From: Sphingomonas sp. GM_Shp_1
Lineage (GTDB): Bacteria; Pseudomonadota; Alphaproteobacteria; Sphingomonadales; Sphingomonadaceae
DNA: 64,000 bases
Direction: 5' to 3'
NCBI RefSeq assembly: GCF_026540895.1
Contig: NZ_JALNUR010000011.1
Span: 28,747 to 92,746 of the forward strand
A model generated the notes under the pieces. That model did no database searches. It was not told the origin of the DNA and worked only from the letters and a program-made list of their open reading frames with translations. Every line of letters starts with the position of its first letter. Within the stretch, counting starts at the first letter, position 1. This document shows positions 46,448 through 55,475 of the stretch, in pieces. Position numbers and translations under genes: made by a program.

Positions 46448-47500
46448 ATGCGCCATTTGGGCCGATCATGGAGCTTGCGCGCCATGCGCGTGCTGCTTTT
46501 GACCGGCGCGCTGATGGTGAGCGGACAGGCGCTGCACTCCGCCGCGACCAATCGGCCATTGTCCGGCGATATCGTGCCCGCACACGACCCCGTTCTGATC
46601 CGCGAAGGCGATGTCTATTACTCCTACTCGACCGGACAGCGCGCGAGGAAGCCGCTGGTGGCGCGCATGTCGCGCGATCTGCGATCCTGGACGCCTCTGG
46701 CCTCGCCGCTGCCCGCCATTCCCGATTGGGCGCTCGCGGCGGTCCCGGGCGCGCGGGAGATGTGGGCTCCCGACATAGCGCGCGTCGGCGCGCGCTATCG
46801 GCTCTATTACTCGGTTTCGACCTTCGGCAAGCAGCGTTCGGTCATCGGTCTGGCGACCGCGACGACGCTCGATCCGGCGCGCGCCGACTATGGCTGGCGG
46901 GACGAGGGGCTGGTGATCGCCTCGCGCGAGGGCGACGGTTACAACGCGATCGACCCGGCCTTCGCGCGCGATCGGCGGGGCGGCGAGTGGCTGGCATTCG
47001 GCAGCTTCTGGGGCGGGATACAGTTGATCCGGCTCGACCCCCGCACCGGCAAGCCCGCACCCGACGCACGCCCGGTGACGATCGCTGCCCGCGCAGTGGG
47101 GGAGGGCGATGGCGGCGGCAACGCGATCGAGGCGCCCTTCATCGTCGATCACGGCGGCTGGTACTGGCTGATCGTCTCGTTCGACCTGTGCTGTCGGGGA
47201 ACGAAGAGCAGCTATCACCTGCGCGTCGGTCGGGCGCGATCGATCGACGGGCCCTATATCGACCGGAGCGGACGGGCGATGCGTGACGGCGGCGGAACCG
47301 TGCTGTTGCGGGCCGATGCCGAAGGACGCGACCGGTTTCGCGGGCCCGGCCATGCGGGCGTGCTGCACGATCGCGACGGGCGCGATTACCTCATTCATCA
47401 TGCCTATGACGCCGAGGCCAAGGGGGCCTCGACGCTGCGGATCGCCCGGCTTCGCTGGGATGCGGGCGGCTGGCCCGTGGTTGAAAAGGAGACGCCATGA
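46448..47500 (+). CDS. GH43 family arabinan endo-1,5-alpha-L-arabinosidase-like enzyme
   Basis: A 350-residue secreted glycoside hydrolase with a five-bladed GH43 propeller. A signal peptide covers about residues 1-33. The three catalytic acids are visible: base Asp in AHDPVLIREGDVYY, transition-state Asp in YNAIDPAFARD, and acid Glu in NAIEAPFIVDHGGWYW. The spacing and the LIVSFDLCCRG segment match endo-arabinanases, so the likely substrate is arabinan side chains of pectin. The ATG follows GGGGGAGAT. Its last bases overlap the next gene (ATGA), so the two enzymes are coupled. Confidence 0.87.
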   Translation: MRHLGRSWSLRAMRVLLLTGALMVSGQALHSAATNRPLSGDIVPAHDPVLIREGDVYYSYSTGQRARKPLVARMSRDLRSWTPLASPLPAIPDWALAAVPGAREMWAPDIARVGARYRLYYSVSTFGKQRSVIGLATATTLDPARADYGWRDEGLVIASREGDGYNAIDPAFARDRRGGEWLAFGSFWGGIQLIRLDPRTGKPAPDARPVTIAARAVGEGDGGGNAIEAPFIVDHGGWYWLIVSFDLCCRGTKSSYHLRVGRARSIDGPYIDRSGRAMRDGGGTVLLRADAEGRDRFRGPGHAGVLHDRDGRDYLIHHAYDAEAKGASTLRIARLRWDAGGWPVVEKETP

Positions 47501-48537
47501 CCGACTTCGTAATGACCCGTCGCGCTTTGGTGGCGGGCGGCGCGGCGCTGGCCGCTATTCCGGCACTGGGTCGGGCGACGGCCCCCGGCGCGGAGCGGGT
47601 GACGAACCCGCTGATCCGGCAGCGTGCCGATGCGCAGATCGCGCTTCAGGCGGACGGCCTCTATACCTTCATGGCGTCGGTCCCCGAATATGACCGGGTG
47701 GTGCTGCGCCGCGCCAAGACCATCGGCGGCCTGGCGACCGCGCCGGAGACGGTGCTGTGGCGGCGGCCCGCATCGGGCAGGATGGCCGGGCATATCTGGG
47801 CCCCCGAAATCCATCAGATCGATGGCCGCTGGTATGTCTATGTCGCGGCGGGGGATGGCGGCGACGTCTTCCACATCCGCACCTATGTCCTGCAATGCGA
47901 CGGCCCCGATCCGGTGACGGGGAAATGGTCGCTGCTGGGGCAGCTGGAAACGCCGTGGGACACGTTCACACTCGATTCCACGACCTTCGTCCATCGCGGC
48001 ACCCGCTATCTGGCCTGGGCGCAGAAGGAGCCGGGGATCGACACCAATTCCAATCTGTATCTGGCGCCGCTGGCCACTCCGACCACGCTGGCGGCGCGGC
48101 CCGCGCGGCTGACCGTGCCGACGCTGCCATGGGAGGTACAGGGGTTCAAGGTCGCGGAAGGCCCCGCGCCGCTGATCCGCAACGGCTGCATCTTCATGAC
48201 TTATTCGGCCAGCGCGACCGATGCGCGTTATTGCATGGGGATGCTGATGGCGCGCGACGACGCCGATCTGATGGATCCCGCCGCCTGGACCAAATCGCCC
48301 GAGCCGGTCTTCCGCACCGATGCCGCGCGGCGGATCTACGGCCCCGGCCATAACAGCTTCACGGTCGATCGGGCGGGCAAGGACGTGCTGGTCTATCATG
48401 CCCGCGATTACGAGCCGATCACCGGCGATCCGCTCTACGACCCCAATCGCGACACGCGGGTCCAGCGATTCGGCTATCGGGCCGACGGCACCCCCGATTT
48501 CGGACGACCGGTCGCGAACGGTCCCGTCTTGATCTGA
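47497..48537 (+). CDS. GH43 family glycosidase (arabinofuranosidase/exo-arabinanase-like)
   Basis: A 346-residue protein with a Tat-like signal (TRRALVAGGAALAAIPAL). GH43 catalytic candidates are Asp in QRADAQIALQADG, Asp in FTLDSTTFVHRG, and Glu in KVAEGPAPLIRNG; GPGHNSFTVD is the conserved His that coordinates the central metal. The fold differs from the preceding enzyme, and the order suggests that endo and exo enzymes act on the same arabinan. It is coupled by ATGA to the upstream GH43 gene and followed by a hairpin and a receptor gene in the same direction. Confidence 0.85.
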   Translation: MTDFVMTRRALVAGGAALAAIPALGRATAPGAERVTNPLIRQRADAQIALQADGLYTFMASVPEYDRVVLRRAKTIGGLATAPETVLWRRPASGRMAGHIWAPEIHQIDGRWYVYVAAGDGGDVFHIRTYVLQCDGPDPVTGKWSLLGQLETPWDTFTLDSTTFVHRGTRYLAWAQKEPGIDTNSNLYLAPLATPTTLAARPARLTVPTLPWEVQGFKVAEGPAPLIRNGCIFMTYSASATDARYCMGMLMARDDADLMDPAAWTKSPEPVFRTDAARRIYGPGHNSFTVDRAGKDVLVYHARDYEPITGDPLYDPNRDTRVQRFGYRADGTPDFGRPVANGPVLI

Positions 48538-48543
48538 GGCAAG

Positions 48544-48569
48544 GGTGCGAGGGCTCCGGCTCTCGCATC
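48544..48569 (+). terminator. hairpin after the GH43 pair
   Basis: An 11-pair stem (48544-48554 with 48559-48569, including two G-T pairs) closes a TCCG tetraloop 7 bases after the stop codon. There is no clear T run, so termination may be partial. Confidence 0.55.
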
Positions 48570-48666
48570 CGGTTTGCTCCCGGTTTATAAGACCGACAAG
48601 AGACAGCGGCGCAAATTCTATGCACCAGTCGGCCTAGAAGACGGACAAAAAACGTTATTTTGCCAA

Positions 48667-48680
48667 TGTTTGCGCTAACA
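48667..48680. promoter_or_regulatory. LacI-type operator upstream of TonB receptor 1
   Basis: TGTTTGCGCTAACA is a 14-base near-palindrome, one flanking A/T pair longer on each side, centred on GCGC. It fits the LacI-family operators of carbohydrate genes in Caulobacter and Xanthomonas. It lies 154 bases before the receptor start. Confidence 0.65.
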
Positions 48681-48834
48681 TCACGATGCCTGCTGAAGCC
48701 TTGGTGTTGCTCAAAATCCACGACCTGAATTGTCTATCATTATTTCGTCATCTCCAGCTTGACCGGAGCGTCGGATAGTCAGACAAATCGCTTCGACCGG
48801 TACCGAAAGTTCGGACCGTATGAGGGGAGATTCG

Positions 48835-51744
48835 ATGAAGCATCACGTCCTGCTGCTGTCGGTTGCGCCATGGGCGCTTCTGGCCGCGCCCGCCATGGCG
48901 CAGACCGCCGCGCCCGACCAGAAGGCGCAGACCGCCGATCCCAACGCGCCGATCGAAACGCAGACACAGGTCGGAATCCAGCAGGATGTTCAGGAGGTTC
49001 CGGACCGCAGCCCGGTCCAGGCCTCGACCACGGGACTGGACGAACAGGCCGTCGACCCGCGCGACATCGTCGTCACCGGCTATCGCGCCAGCCTGGGTTC
49101 GGCGCAGGCGATCAAGCGCAATTCCGACGCGATCCTCGACGCGATCGTCGCCCAGGATATCGGCAAGTTGCCCGACAATACGGCGGCGGAGTCGCTGGCG
49201 CGCGTCACCGGCGTGCAGGTCAGCCGCTATAGCGACGAAGTGACCCAGGTCCTGGTGCGCGGCCTGCCCGACGTGGCGACGACCTTCAACGGCCGCGACA
49301 TCTTCACCGCGGAGAACCGCCGCGCCGCCCTTCAGGATTTCCCAGCGGGCGCGCTGGCGGGGCTGGAGGTCTATAAATCGGGCACCGCCGATCTGCTGGA
49401 GCCGGGTCTGGCGGGCCTGATCAATGTCCGTTCGCGTCGCCCCTTCGATTTCGAAAAGGGCTTCACCATCGCGGGCGGCGTTCGCGGTACCTATAACGAC
49501 CAGTCGAAGAAGTTCGACCCGCTCGGCAACCTCCTGATCAGCCAGCGCGCCGACACCGCGATCGGTGAGATCGGCTGGCTCATCAACGCCGCCTATACCC
49601 AGGCGCAGTATCGCAATGCGGTGCGCTGGGGCGAGGGCAACACCAACTCGCCGACGGCGGGCACGACGGTGCTGCCGAGCTCGGTCGGCCGCGACTTTCA
49701 GATACCGACGGCGGTCGGCGTCTATAATGACAGCGGTAAGCGCTGGCGCCCCGCGATCAACGCCAGCGTCCAGTGGCGCCCCGCGCACAATCTCGAACTA
49801 TATTACGACTTCCTCTACCAGGGCTATCGCGGCGAGATCGCGAACGACTGGTTCCGCGTGCCGCTGCTCGACAACAATCCGACGCTCAGCGACGTGGTCC
49901 TGCGTCCCGGCCAGCCGCTTCAGGTTCAGAGCCTGACCAAGACCGGCGGCTATCGCCCCGAGGCGTATCGCAGCACCGCCAAGGGCTACACCAACACCTA
50001 TCAGGCGGCGGGCGGCGCCAAATGGGATGTCGGCCGCGCGCATCTGTCCACCGACCTTGCCTATACCCGGTCGGAATATGGCTCCGACGAATGGAGCTTC
50101 GACACGGCCTTCGCCAAGCCGCCGGTGACGAATGTCGATTTCTTCGTCGACAACGGCGTGTCGTTCGATCTGCCCGGCTTCGACAATAAGAACCCGGCCA
50201 ATTACATCTGGCGCGGCTATTATGAAGCGACCTACCGCGTACAGGGCAAGGGGTGGCAATGGCGCACCGACCTCGACCTGGAGACCGATCTGTCGCTCCT
50301 GCCGAGATTGCAGTTCGGCGTCCGCTGGACCGATCGCGATGCGTCGCTGAAGCGCGGCAACCGCTATGCCTATACCGAGCAGTTGGCGATCCCGCTGTCG
50401 GAGGTTCCGGCGGGCGATCTGGGGCTGACCCAGAATGCCTTCCGCGGAAATCAGGGCTTCACCAGCTGGCTGATGCCGTCGCGTGACGGGATTGCGGGCA
50501 ATGCGCCGCAGCTTCGCCAATATGCGTTCGATGCGCTCCAGCGGCTGGTGGCGGGCAATCCGGCCGACCAGGGGTATCGCGACGCGCTGAACCGTTTCGC
50601 CTCGCCCACAGTCCAACTCGACCCGCTGGCCGCCTTCTACGCGACCGAACAGACCTATGCCTTTTACGGGCAGGCCAAATATGAATTCAATATCGGCTCG
50701 GTCCGGTTCGACGGTATGCTCGGCACCCGCGTGGTCAACACGGTGGGCGAGTATAGCGGCATCTCGACCGTGGAGTTCGACGGCGTTCGCCGCAGCGAGG
50801 TGCGGACGACCCGCGCCAATTATGTCGACATCCTGCCCAACGCGTCGCTGCGTATCCGGCCCGACGACAAGCTGCAAATTCGCTTCGGTATCACCAAGAC
50901 CCGGACCAAGCCCGAATTTGGCCAGCTGAATCCGGCACTGAACATCACGCAGAACACCCAGGCGATCATTCCGGACCAGCCGCTCGACCCGCGCTTTCCG
51001 GCGGGCCTGAACACGCGGCCCAATGCTTATGGCAGCGGCGGTAACCCCGACCTCCGTCCGTTGACCTCGACCAACTATGACGCGACGGTCGAATATTATT
51101 TCTCGCCGACCGCATCTCTGACGGCTGCGGTATTCTATCGCGATCTCGATGGCTTCATCAGCAATTACGTCAATCGCACCATCGATCCCTTTTACGGCCT
51201 GATCGAAGTCAGCCGTCCGGAAAATGCGGGCAAGGGTCGGATCAAGGGCGTGGAAGTCGGCGGCCAGACCTTTTTCGACTTCCTGCCGGGGCTGTGGAGC
51301 GGTTTCGGCGTGCAGGCGAACGTCACTTATTTGGAAGGCAAGCAGCGTTATCCGGCCAACCTGTTCGCCTCGAACGGCGGGACCACCGAACCTCCGTTCG
51401 TGCCGATCACCAACCTGTCGAAGTGGACGTACAATATCGCTTTGTTCTACGAAAAGGGCGACGTGTCGACGCGCCTGTCGTTCAACAATCGCGATGCGTT
51501 CCTGAACGGCAATTTCATCAACGGCGATGGTTTCTATAACGGCGAAGGCACCACCACTATCCAACGGCTCGATTTCGGGTTCAACTATAACCTGACGAAG
51601 GAGATCACCATCGCCTTCGACGCCGCCAACCTGCTGGCCAAGCCGTTCAACAATTATCGCAGCTATGGCAACGGCCTGTCCTATCCGCGGGATGTGCGTG
51701 ACGAGGGTCGGTACTATGGGCTGGGCGTGCGCTTCCGGTTCTAA
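48835..51744 (+). CDS. TonB-dependent receptor 1 (oligosaccharide uptake)
   Basis: A 969-residue outer-membrane receptor. The signal peptide is MKHHVLLLSVAPWALLAAPAMAQ. The plug domain (about 75-220) includes DIVVTGYRASLGSAQAIKRN, IVAQDIGKLPDNTAAESLAR and VEVYKSG-like LEVYKSGTADLLEPGLAG. The 22-strand barrel ends in GVRFRF. The start is the ATG at 48835, because the ATG at 48820 lies before the GAGGGGAGA ribosome site. The plug style is that of sugar-linked receptors in Sphingomonadales and Xanthomonas; placed after two GH43 genes it probably imports arabinan oligosaccharides. Substrate is inference. Confidence 0.93.
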   Translation: MKHHVLLLSVAPWALLAAPAMAQTAAPDQKAQTADPNAPIETQTQVGIQQDVQEVPDRSPVQASTTGLDEQAVDPRDIVVTGYRASLGSAQAIKRNSDAILDAIVAQDIGKLPDNTAAESLARVTGVQVSRYSDEVTQVLVRGLPDVATTFNGRDIFTAENRRAALQDFPAGALAGLEVYKSGTADLLEPGLAGLINVRSRRPFDFEKGFTIAGGVRGTYNDQSKKFDPLGNLLISQRADTAIGEIGWLINAAYTQAQYRNAVRWGEGNTNSPTAGTTVLPSSVGRDFQIPTAVGVYNDSGKRWRPAINASVQWRPAHNLELYYDFLYQGYRGEIANDWFRVPLLDNNPTLSDVVLRPGQPLQVQSLTKTGGYRPEAYRSTAKGYTNTYQAAGGAKWDVGRAHLSTDLAYTRSEYGSDEWSFDTAFAKPPVTNVDFFVDNGVSFDLPGFDNKNPANYIWRGYYEATYRVQGKGWQWRTDLDLETDLSLLPRLQFGVRWTDRDASLKRGNRYAYTEQLAIPLSEVPAGDLGLTQNAFRGNQGFTSWLMPSRDGIAGNAPQLRQYAFDALQRLVAGNPADQGYRDALNRFASPTVQLDPLAAFYATEQTYAFYGQAKYEFNIGSVRFDGMLGTRVVNTVGEYSGISTVEFDGVRRSEVRTTRANYVDILPNASLRIRPDDKLQIRFGITKTRTKPEFGQLNPALNITQNTQAIIPDQPLDPRFPAGLNTRPNAYGSGGNPDLRPLTSTNYDATVEYYFSPTASLTAAVFYRDLDGFISNYVNRTIDPFYGLIEVSRPENAGKGRIKGVEVGGQTFFDFLPGLWSGFGVQANVTYLEGKQRYPANLFASNGGTTEPPFVPITNLSKWTYNIALFYEKGDVSTRLSFNNRDAFLNGNFINGDGFYNGEGTTTIQRLDFGFNYNLTKEITIAFDAANLLAKPFNNYRSYGNGLSYPRDVRDEGRYYGLGVRFRF

Positions 51745-51759
51745 TAGGGATGATTGCTT

Positions 51760-51799
51760 GGAAAGCGTGACGGGGATAATGCTCCCCGTCACGCTTTCC
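51760..51799. terminator. bidirectional terminator hairpin
   Basis: A perfect 16-pair stem (51760-51775 with 51784-51799, loop of 8) lies between the convergent receptor and small cysteine-rich gene, 16 bases after the receptor stop. The A/T at the stem base gives a modest TTTCC on one strand. Confidence 0.85.
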
Positions 51800-51806
51800 G
51801 ATTGAA

Positions 51807-52016
51807 TCAGCCTCCGCGACATCCGCGTGCGCAGGAATCCCGCGCAATTGCCGCCTCTGTAACGCAGCGATCCCTTTCTGGACCAGTTCCGCGATAGCAG
51901 TCGGAAAGCTTGCGCGAATATTCTCGATCGCAAGTTTGGAGGCAGGGTTCACTCTGTGCAATGATCGGTGAAGCCCCAAAAGAAGCAACAAGCAATGCTC
52001 CAATAAATGTCTTCAT
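51807..52016 (-). CDS. small secreted six-cysteine protein
   Basis: A 69-residue protein with a signal peptide (MKTFIGALLVASFGASPIIA, cleavage near residue 20) and a mature part of about 48 residues with six Cys in a strikingly symmetrical spacing: C-x3-C-x10-C-x10-C-x10-C-x3-C. Charged residues (R, D, E) fill the gaps. Three disulfides in a helical-hairpin fold seem likely, as in twin CX3C proteins. The ATG at 52016 follows GGGAGAGATAAG. I know no named family. It lies between receptor 1 and the GH1 gene and points toward the receptor. Confidence 0.75.
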   Translation of the reverse strand: MKTFIGALLVASFGASPIIAQSEPCLQTCDREYSRKLSDCYRGTGPERDRCVTEAAIARDSCARGCRGG

Positions 52017-52146
52017 GGCTTATCTCTCCCAGTATCGCGAGTCGCGATGCCGATATGATATGTGAGAAGGGGGTCGTTTTCTGCTATAAAAATGTTATTT
52101 ATTATGAATAAGGAATAGAATTTATTTAATGATAATTTTTTAGAGT

Positions 52147-52176
52147 CGCCGCTCCTACGACCGGCGGGCTTTTTTT
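52147..52176 (+). terminator. hairpin with T7 tail, plus-strand direction
   Basis: CGCCG (52147-52151) pairs with CGGCG (52162-52166), followed by GGC and seven T (52170-52176). The AT-rich segment 52017-52146 before it holds no gene on the plus strand, so this terminator may end read-through from receptor 1 or a short non-coding RNA. The minus strand of the same segment should carry the promoter of the six-cysteine gene. Confidence 0.6.
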
Positions 52177-52194
52177 ATTTTCAAAGCTTCGCTA

Positions 52195-53640
52195 TCAGAC
52201 CAGCGCGTTGCGGCGGATGAGTTCCTTATACCATTGCGCACTCAGCTTGGGGGTGCGCTTCTGGGTGGTATAGTCGACATGGTGCAGGCCGAAGCGCAGG
52301 CCATAGCCGTCCGCCCATTCGAAATTGTCCATCAGGCTCCACAGGAAATAGCCCTTCAGCGGATATCCCTCGGCGGCGGCGCGGCGGAACTGGCCCAGAT
52401 AGTTGCGCAGATACATGATCCGGTCGCCGTCATCGACCAGCCCCTTGTCGTTCAGCACGTCATCGGCCGAGGTGCCGTTCTCGGAGATGTAGATCGCCTT
52501 GGGGTTCCACATCTCAGCAACCGCACGCACGCCCCAATAGGCGGCCTCGGGGCCGACATAGAGCCAGGGCGAGGCCATGCGCGGCGAATTCTTCAAATGG
52601 GGCAGGGGGGTATAGCCGCGCGGATCGGCGGGGTTCGCCTTGACGAAGGTGGGCGTGTAGATGTTGAGCGCGACGAAATCGAGCGGGCTGCCGATCGCGG
52701 CCATGTCGCCCGCCTGCACCTTGGGCGCGTCGGCCCCGGCGGCCGCGAGATAGCTGTCGATATATTTGCCTTCCATGACGGCGGTCAGGAACATGGCGTT
52801 CTCGTCGCGCATCGCCTTCTTCGTCGCCTCGATATGCTCGGGCGTTTCGATGACGGGGACGAAGATGCTGGCATTGTCCGCGATGCCGACCTCGGTTCCC
52901 GCCTTGGCATGGGCGCGGATCGCCTGGACGCCCAGGCCGTGGGCGAGCACGCCATGGTGCCGGACCTGGTTCACCTGACCCTGGGGCAGCTTCAGGCCCG
53001 GCGCGTGGATGCCGACCATATGGCCCAGATCGGTGAAGCAGCGCAGTTCGTTGACCGTCATGAACCGGTGGACGCGGTCGGACAGCTTGCCCGCCATGAA
53101 GCCCGCATAGTCGGCAAAGGCCTTGGCCGTGTCGCGATTCTGCCAGCCGCCGGGCAGCGCCTGCGGCAGGTCCCAGTGGAACATGGTGACATTGGGCTGG
53201 ATGCCCGCCGCGAGCAGGCCGTCGATCACGCGGTTATAATAATCGAGGCCCTTCTGGTTGGGCTTGCCGCGACCCTCGGGGAAGATGCGCGACCAGGCGA
53301 TCGACATGCGATAGGCCTTCACGCCGAGATTCTTCAGCAGCGCGATGTCTTCGTTATAGCGATGATAGCTGTCGCACGCGACGTCGCCATTGTCGTCGTT
53401 CGCGATTCTGCCCGGCGTGTGCGAGAAGACGTCCCAGTTGGTCTGGCCGCGCCCATCCTCCTTCACCGCGCCCTCGATCTGGTAGGAGGCGGTAGCGCAA
53501 CCCCACAGGAAATCCTTGGGAAAGCTCAGGTCCGATGCGGTCGCGGCGGCCGCGCGGGTGGCGGCCAGCGTGCCGCCACCGGTGGCGAGCGCGGCACCGC
53601 CCATCGCCATGCCGGACTTCATGAAATTACGACGATCCAT
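52195..53640 (-). CDS. GH1 family beta-glucosidase
   Basis: A 481-residue family 1 glycoside hydrolase. The N-terminus MDRRNFMKSGMAMGGAALA is a Tat signal (RRNFMK). The barrel begins at FPKDFLWGCATASYQIEGAV. The nucleophile Glu387 sits in YISENG; the acid/base Glu198 is in TVNEL, where the family usually has NEP, so Leu replaces Pro. The aglycone region has WSLMDNFEWADGYGLRFG. The ATG at 53640 follows GGAGGGGA. It lies 35 bases after the GH9 gene in the same operon. Probable action: release of glucose from cello-oligosaccharides or aryl glucosides in the periplasm. Confidence 0.92.
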   Translation of the reverse strand: MDRRNFMKSGMAMGGAALATGGGTLAATRAAAATASDLSFPKDFLWGCATASYQIEGAVKEDGRGQTNWDVFSHTPGRIANDDNGDVACDSYHRYNEDIALLKNLGVKAYRMSIAWSRIFPEGRGKPNQKGLDYYNRVIDGLLAAGIQPNVTMFHWDLPQALPGGWQNRDTAKAFADYAGFMAGKLSDRVHRFMTVNELRCFTDLGHMVGIHAPGLKLPQGQVNQVRHHGVLAHGLGVQAIRAHAKAGTEVGIADNASIFVPVIETPEHIEATKKAMRDENAMFLTAVMEGKYIDSYLAAAGADAPKVQAGDMAAIGSPLDFVALNIYTPTFVKANPADPRGYTPLPHLKNSPRMASPWLYVGPEAAYWGVRAVAEMWNPKAIYISENGTSADDVLNDKGLVDDGDRIMYLRNYLGQFRRAAAEGYPLKGYFLWSLMDNFEWADGYGLRFGLHHVDYTTQKRTPKLSAQWYKELIRRNALV

Positions 53641-53675
53641 GGATTGTGGTCCCCTCCGAAAATATCGAGAAAAAG

Positions 53676-55475
53676 TCATGGTCTGGGCGGCATCGCCAGA
53701 TCGCTCGCGACCCAGACCAGCGGCGCGTTCCAATTGATCGCGACCTCGTTATGCGCATAGGCGCGCGCGTCATCGATCCAGCAGCGTTGGCCCACGCAAT
53801 GCCCCTTCATCGGCGCGGAGGCCGGCTCGGGAAAGCTGGTGCTGTTGGCGCCGCCGCTTAGCACGCCGGGGGGCGGGCCGGGCGTCTTCGCATCGAACTG
53901 ATGCGCCCAGAAACGGTGATGCGGGTTCCGCATCGGCTTCCACCCGAAGCCGCTGACATAGCTTTGGTCGAGCGGGTTGCGGCCCAGCACATAGTCCATC
54001 GCGTCGACCTCCGCGTCGCGGTAGCGCCGCTCGCCGGTGAAGCGCGCCGCGAGGGCCAGGATCATGCCCCGGCCCAGCAGCCCGCTGTTCGACCCCCATT
54101 GATAGGCGGTCGAGGCATAGGGAATATGATAGCCCGAGCGGGCTTCCTCCTCCAGGAACCGGTCGGCCAGCGCGATGAGCTTGGCGCGCGCCGCCGCCCG
54201 CTCGGATGACGGCACGCCGGTCGCGGTGGCGAGCGTGATCGTGCCCAGCGCGGCGGTCCCGCCCCAGCTCGGCTCCGCCGTCAGGGCGGCGGCGTGAAGC
54301 GGGTTGCGGTGCAGCGCCTCGGCCAGTTCGGGCATGCCGGTGGCGGCATAGAGTTCGGCGGTCGCCCAATAAAGCTCGTCGGTCAGGTCGTTGTCGCCAT
54401 AGCCGCCGCTGCCATTGAAGGCCTGTGCGGCATAGACGGCCGGGTTGCGCAGCGCCGCCTGATAGGCCTTGCCCGCCGCGACCAAGCAGCGTTTGGCGAA
54501 GCCCTTGTCCACGTCGCGCCAGATGCGCGCGCATTGCGCAGCGGTGGCGGCGAGGTTCAGCGTCGCCGCCGTGCTGGGCGGATAGAGCAGCCGTTCTTCG
54601 CGGTCGTCGGCGGGCGCGGTGGGCAGCTTGGTCCAGTTGCGGTCGGCGATCTTGTGATGCGCCATACCCCCGGCATCGACATCGGTCAGCGTGTAAGGCC
54701 CGCGCCCCTGCCGCCCGACCGGCAGCGCCAGTGTCTGCCCGTCGGGCACCTGCATCGCCAGCAGGAAACGCATCTCCCACCGCGCTTCGTCCAGCAGGTC
54801 GTCGATCCCGTTCCCCGCCTCGGGCAGGGCCGCGCTGCCATCGGGAAAGGGGGGCGAGCCCGCATCGACCTCATAGAGATTTTGCAGCATCCACAGGGCG
54901 ATACCGCCATTGACGACATATTTGCCCTGGTCGCCCGCATCATACCAGCCGCCGGTGACGTCGAGCGTATAGGGGCAGCCCGGCCAATTGGTCCCGGCAA
55001 GGTCGGGGCCCTTGAAGCAGGTCACGACCTCTTTCACATGCCCCGCCGCGCGCGCCCATTGCGGGCTGCCGGCGAAGCGCGCGTCGATCGGGACCCCGGC
55101 GCGCTGCTGGTAGAAGAAGTTCAGCGATGCGCGGGCGAGCGGGCGATAGATGCCCGCATCGATCACGAAGGGGTGGCTGACCCGGCCATCGACCCGGAGG
55201 CGATAGGTGCCGGACTGGGTATAGCTGGCGAAATCGATCCGGTGGACCTTGTCTCCCGACGCCGCATCCGGACCGAAATAGGTGGTGTGCCCTTCCGCGA
55301 CGACGCGACCTGCCTCGTCCAGCAACTGCCAGGGAAGCGGGGTCGAGCCGCTGGCCGCGATGATCGCGCGCTTGGCGGTGTCGGGGCGGAAGCCGATCTG
55401 ACTGACATGCGGCCCCGGCGCATCGCTCGCGCCGATCCCGGTGAGCGCGAGCAGGGGCAGAACGATCCGCTTCAC
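53676..55475 (-). CDS. GH9 family endoglucanase/cellulase
   Basis: A 599-residue protein with a signal peptide (MKRIVLPLLALTGIGA), an N-terminal Ig-like CelD_N domain (about 25-110; VSQIGFRPDTAKRAII) and the (alpha/alpha)6 GH9 barrel. Catalytic signatures are GGWYDAGDQGKYV (the two Asp of the base site), NPHHRFWAHQFDA, and the proton donor Glu in AYAHNEVAINWNAPLVW. It cleaves beta-1,4-glucan or mixed-linkage glucan. The start is a GTG at 55475 that overlaps the stop of the upstream halogenase-family gene as GTGA, so a flavoprotein and a cellulase are translationally coupled. Confidence 0.93.
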   Translation of the reverse strand: MKRIVLPLLALTGIGASDAPGPHVSQIGFRPDTAKRAIIAASGSTPLPWQLLDEAGRVVAEGHTTYFGPDAASGDKVHRIDFASYTQSGTYRLRVDGRVSHPFVIDAGIYRPLARASLNFFYQQRAGVPIDARFAGSPQWARAAGHVKEVVTCFKGPDLAGTNWPGCPYTLDVTGGWYDAGDQGKYVVNGGIALWMLQNLYEVDAGSPPFPDGSAALPEAGNGIDDLLDEARWEMRFLLAMQVPDGQTLALPVGRQGRGPYTLTDVDAGGMAHHKIADRNWTKLPTAPADDREERLLYPPSTAATLNLAATAAQCARIWRDVDKGFAKRCLVAAGKAYQAALRNPAVYAAQAFNGSGGYGDNDLTDELYWATAELYAATGMPELAEALHRNPLHAAALTAEPSWGGTAALGTITLATATGVPSSERAAARAKLIALADRFLEEEARSGYHIPYASTAYQWGSNSGLLGRGMILALAARFTGERRYRDAEVDAMDYVLGRNPLDQSYVSGFGWKPMRNPHHRFWAHQFDAKTPGPPPGVLSGGANSTSFPEPASAPMKGHCVGQRCWIDDARAYAHNEVAINWNAPLVWVASDLAMPPRP

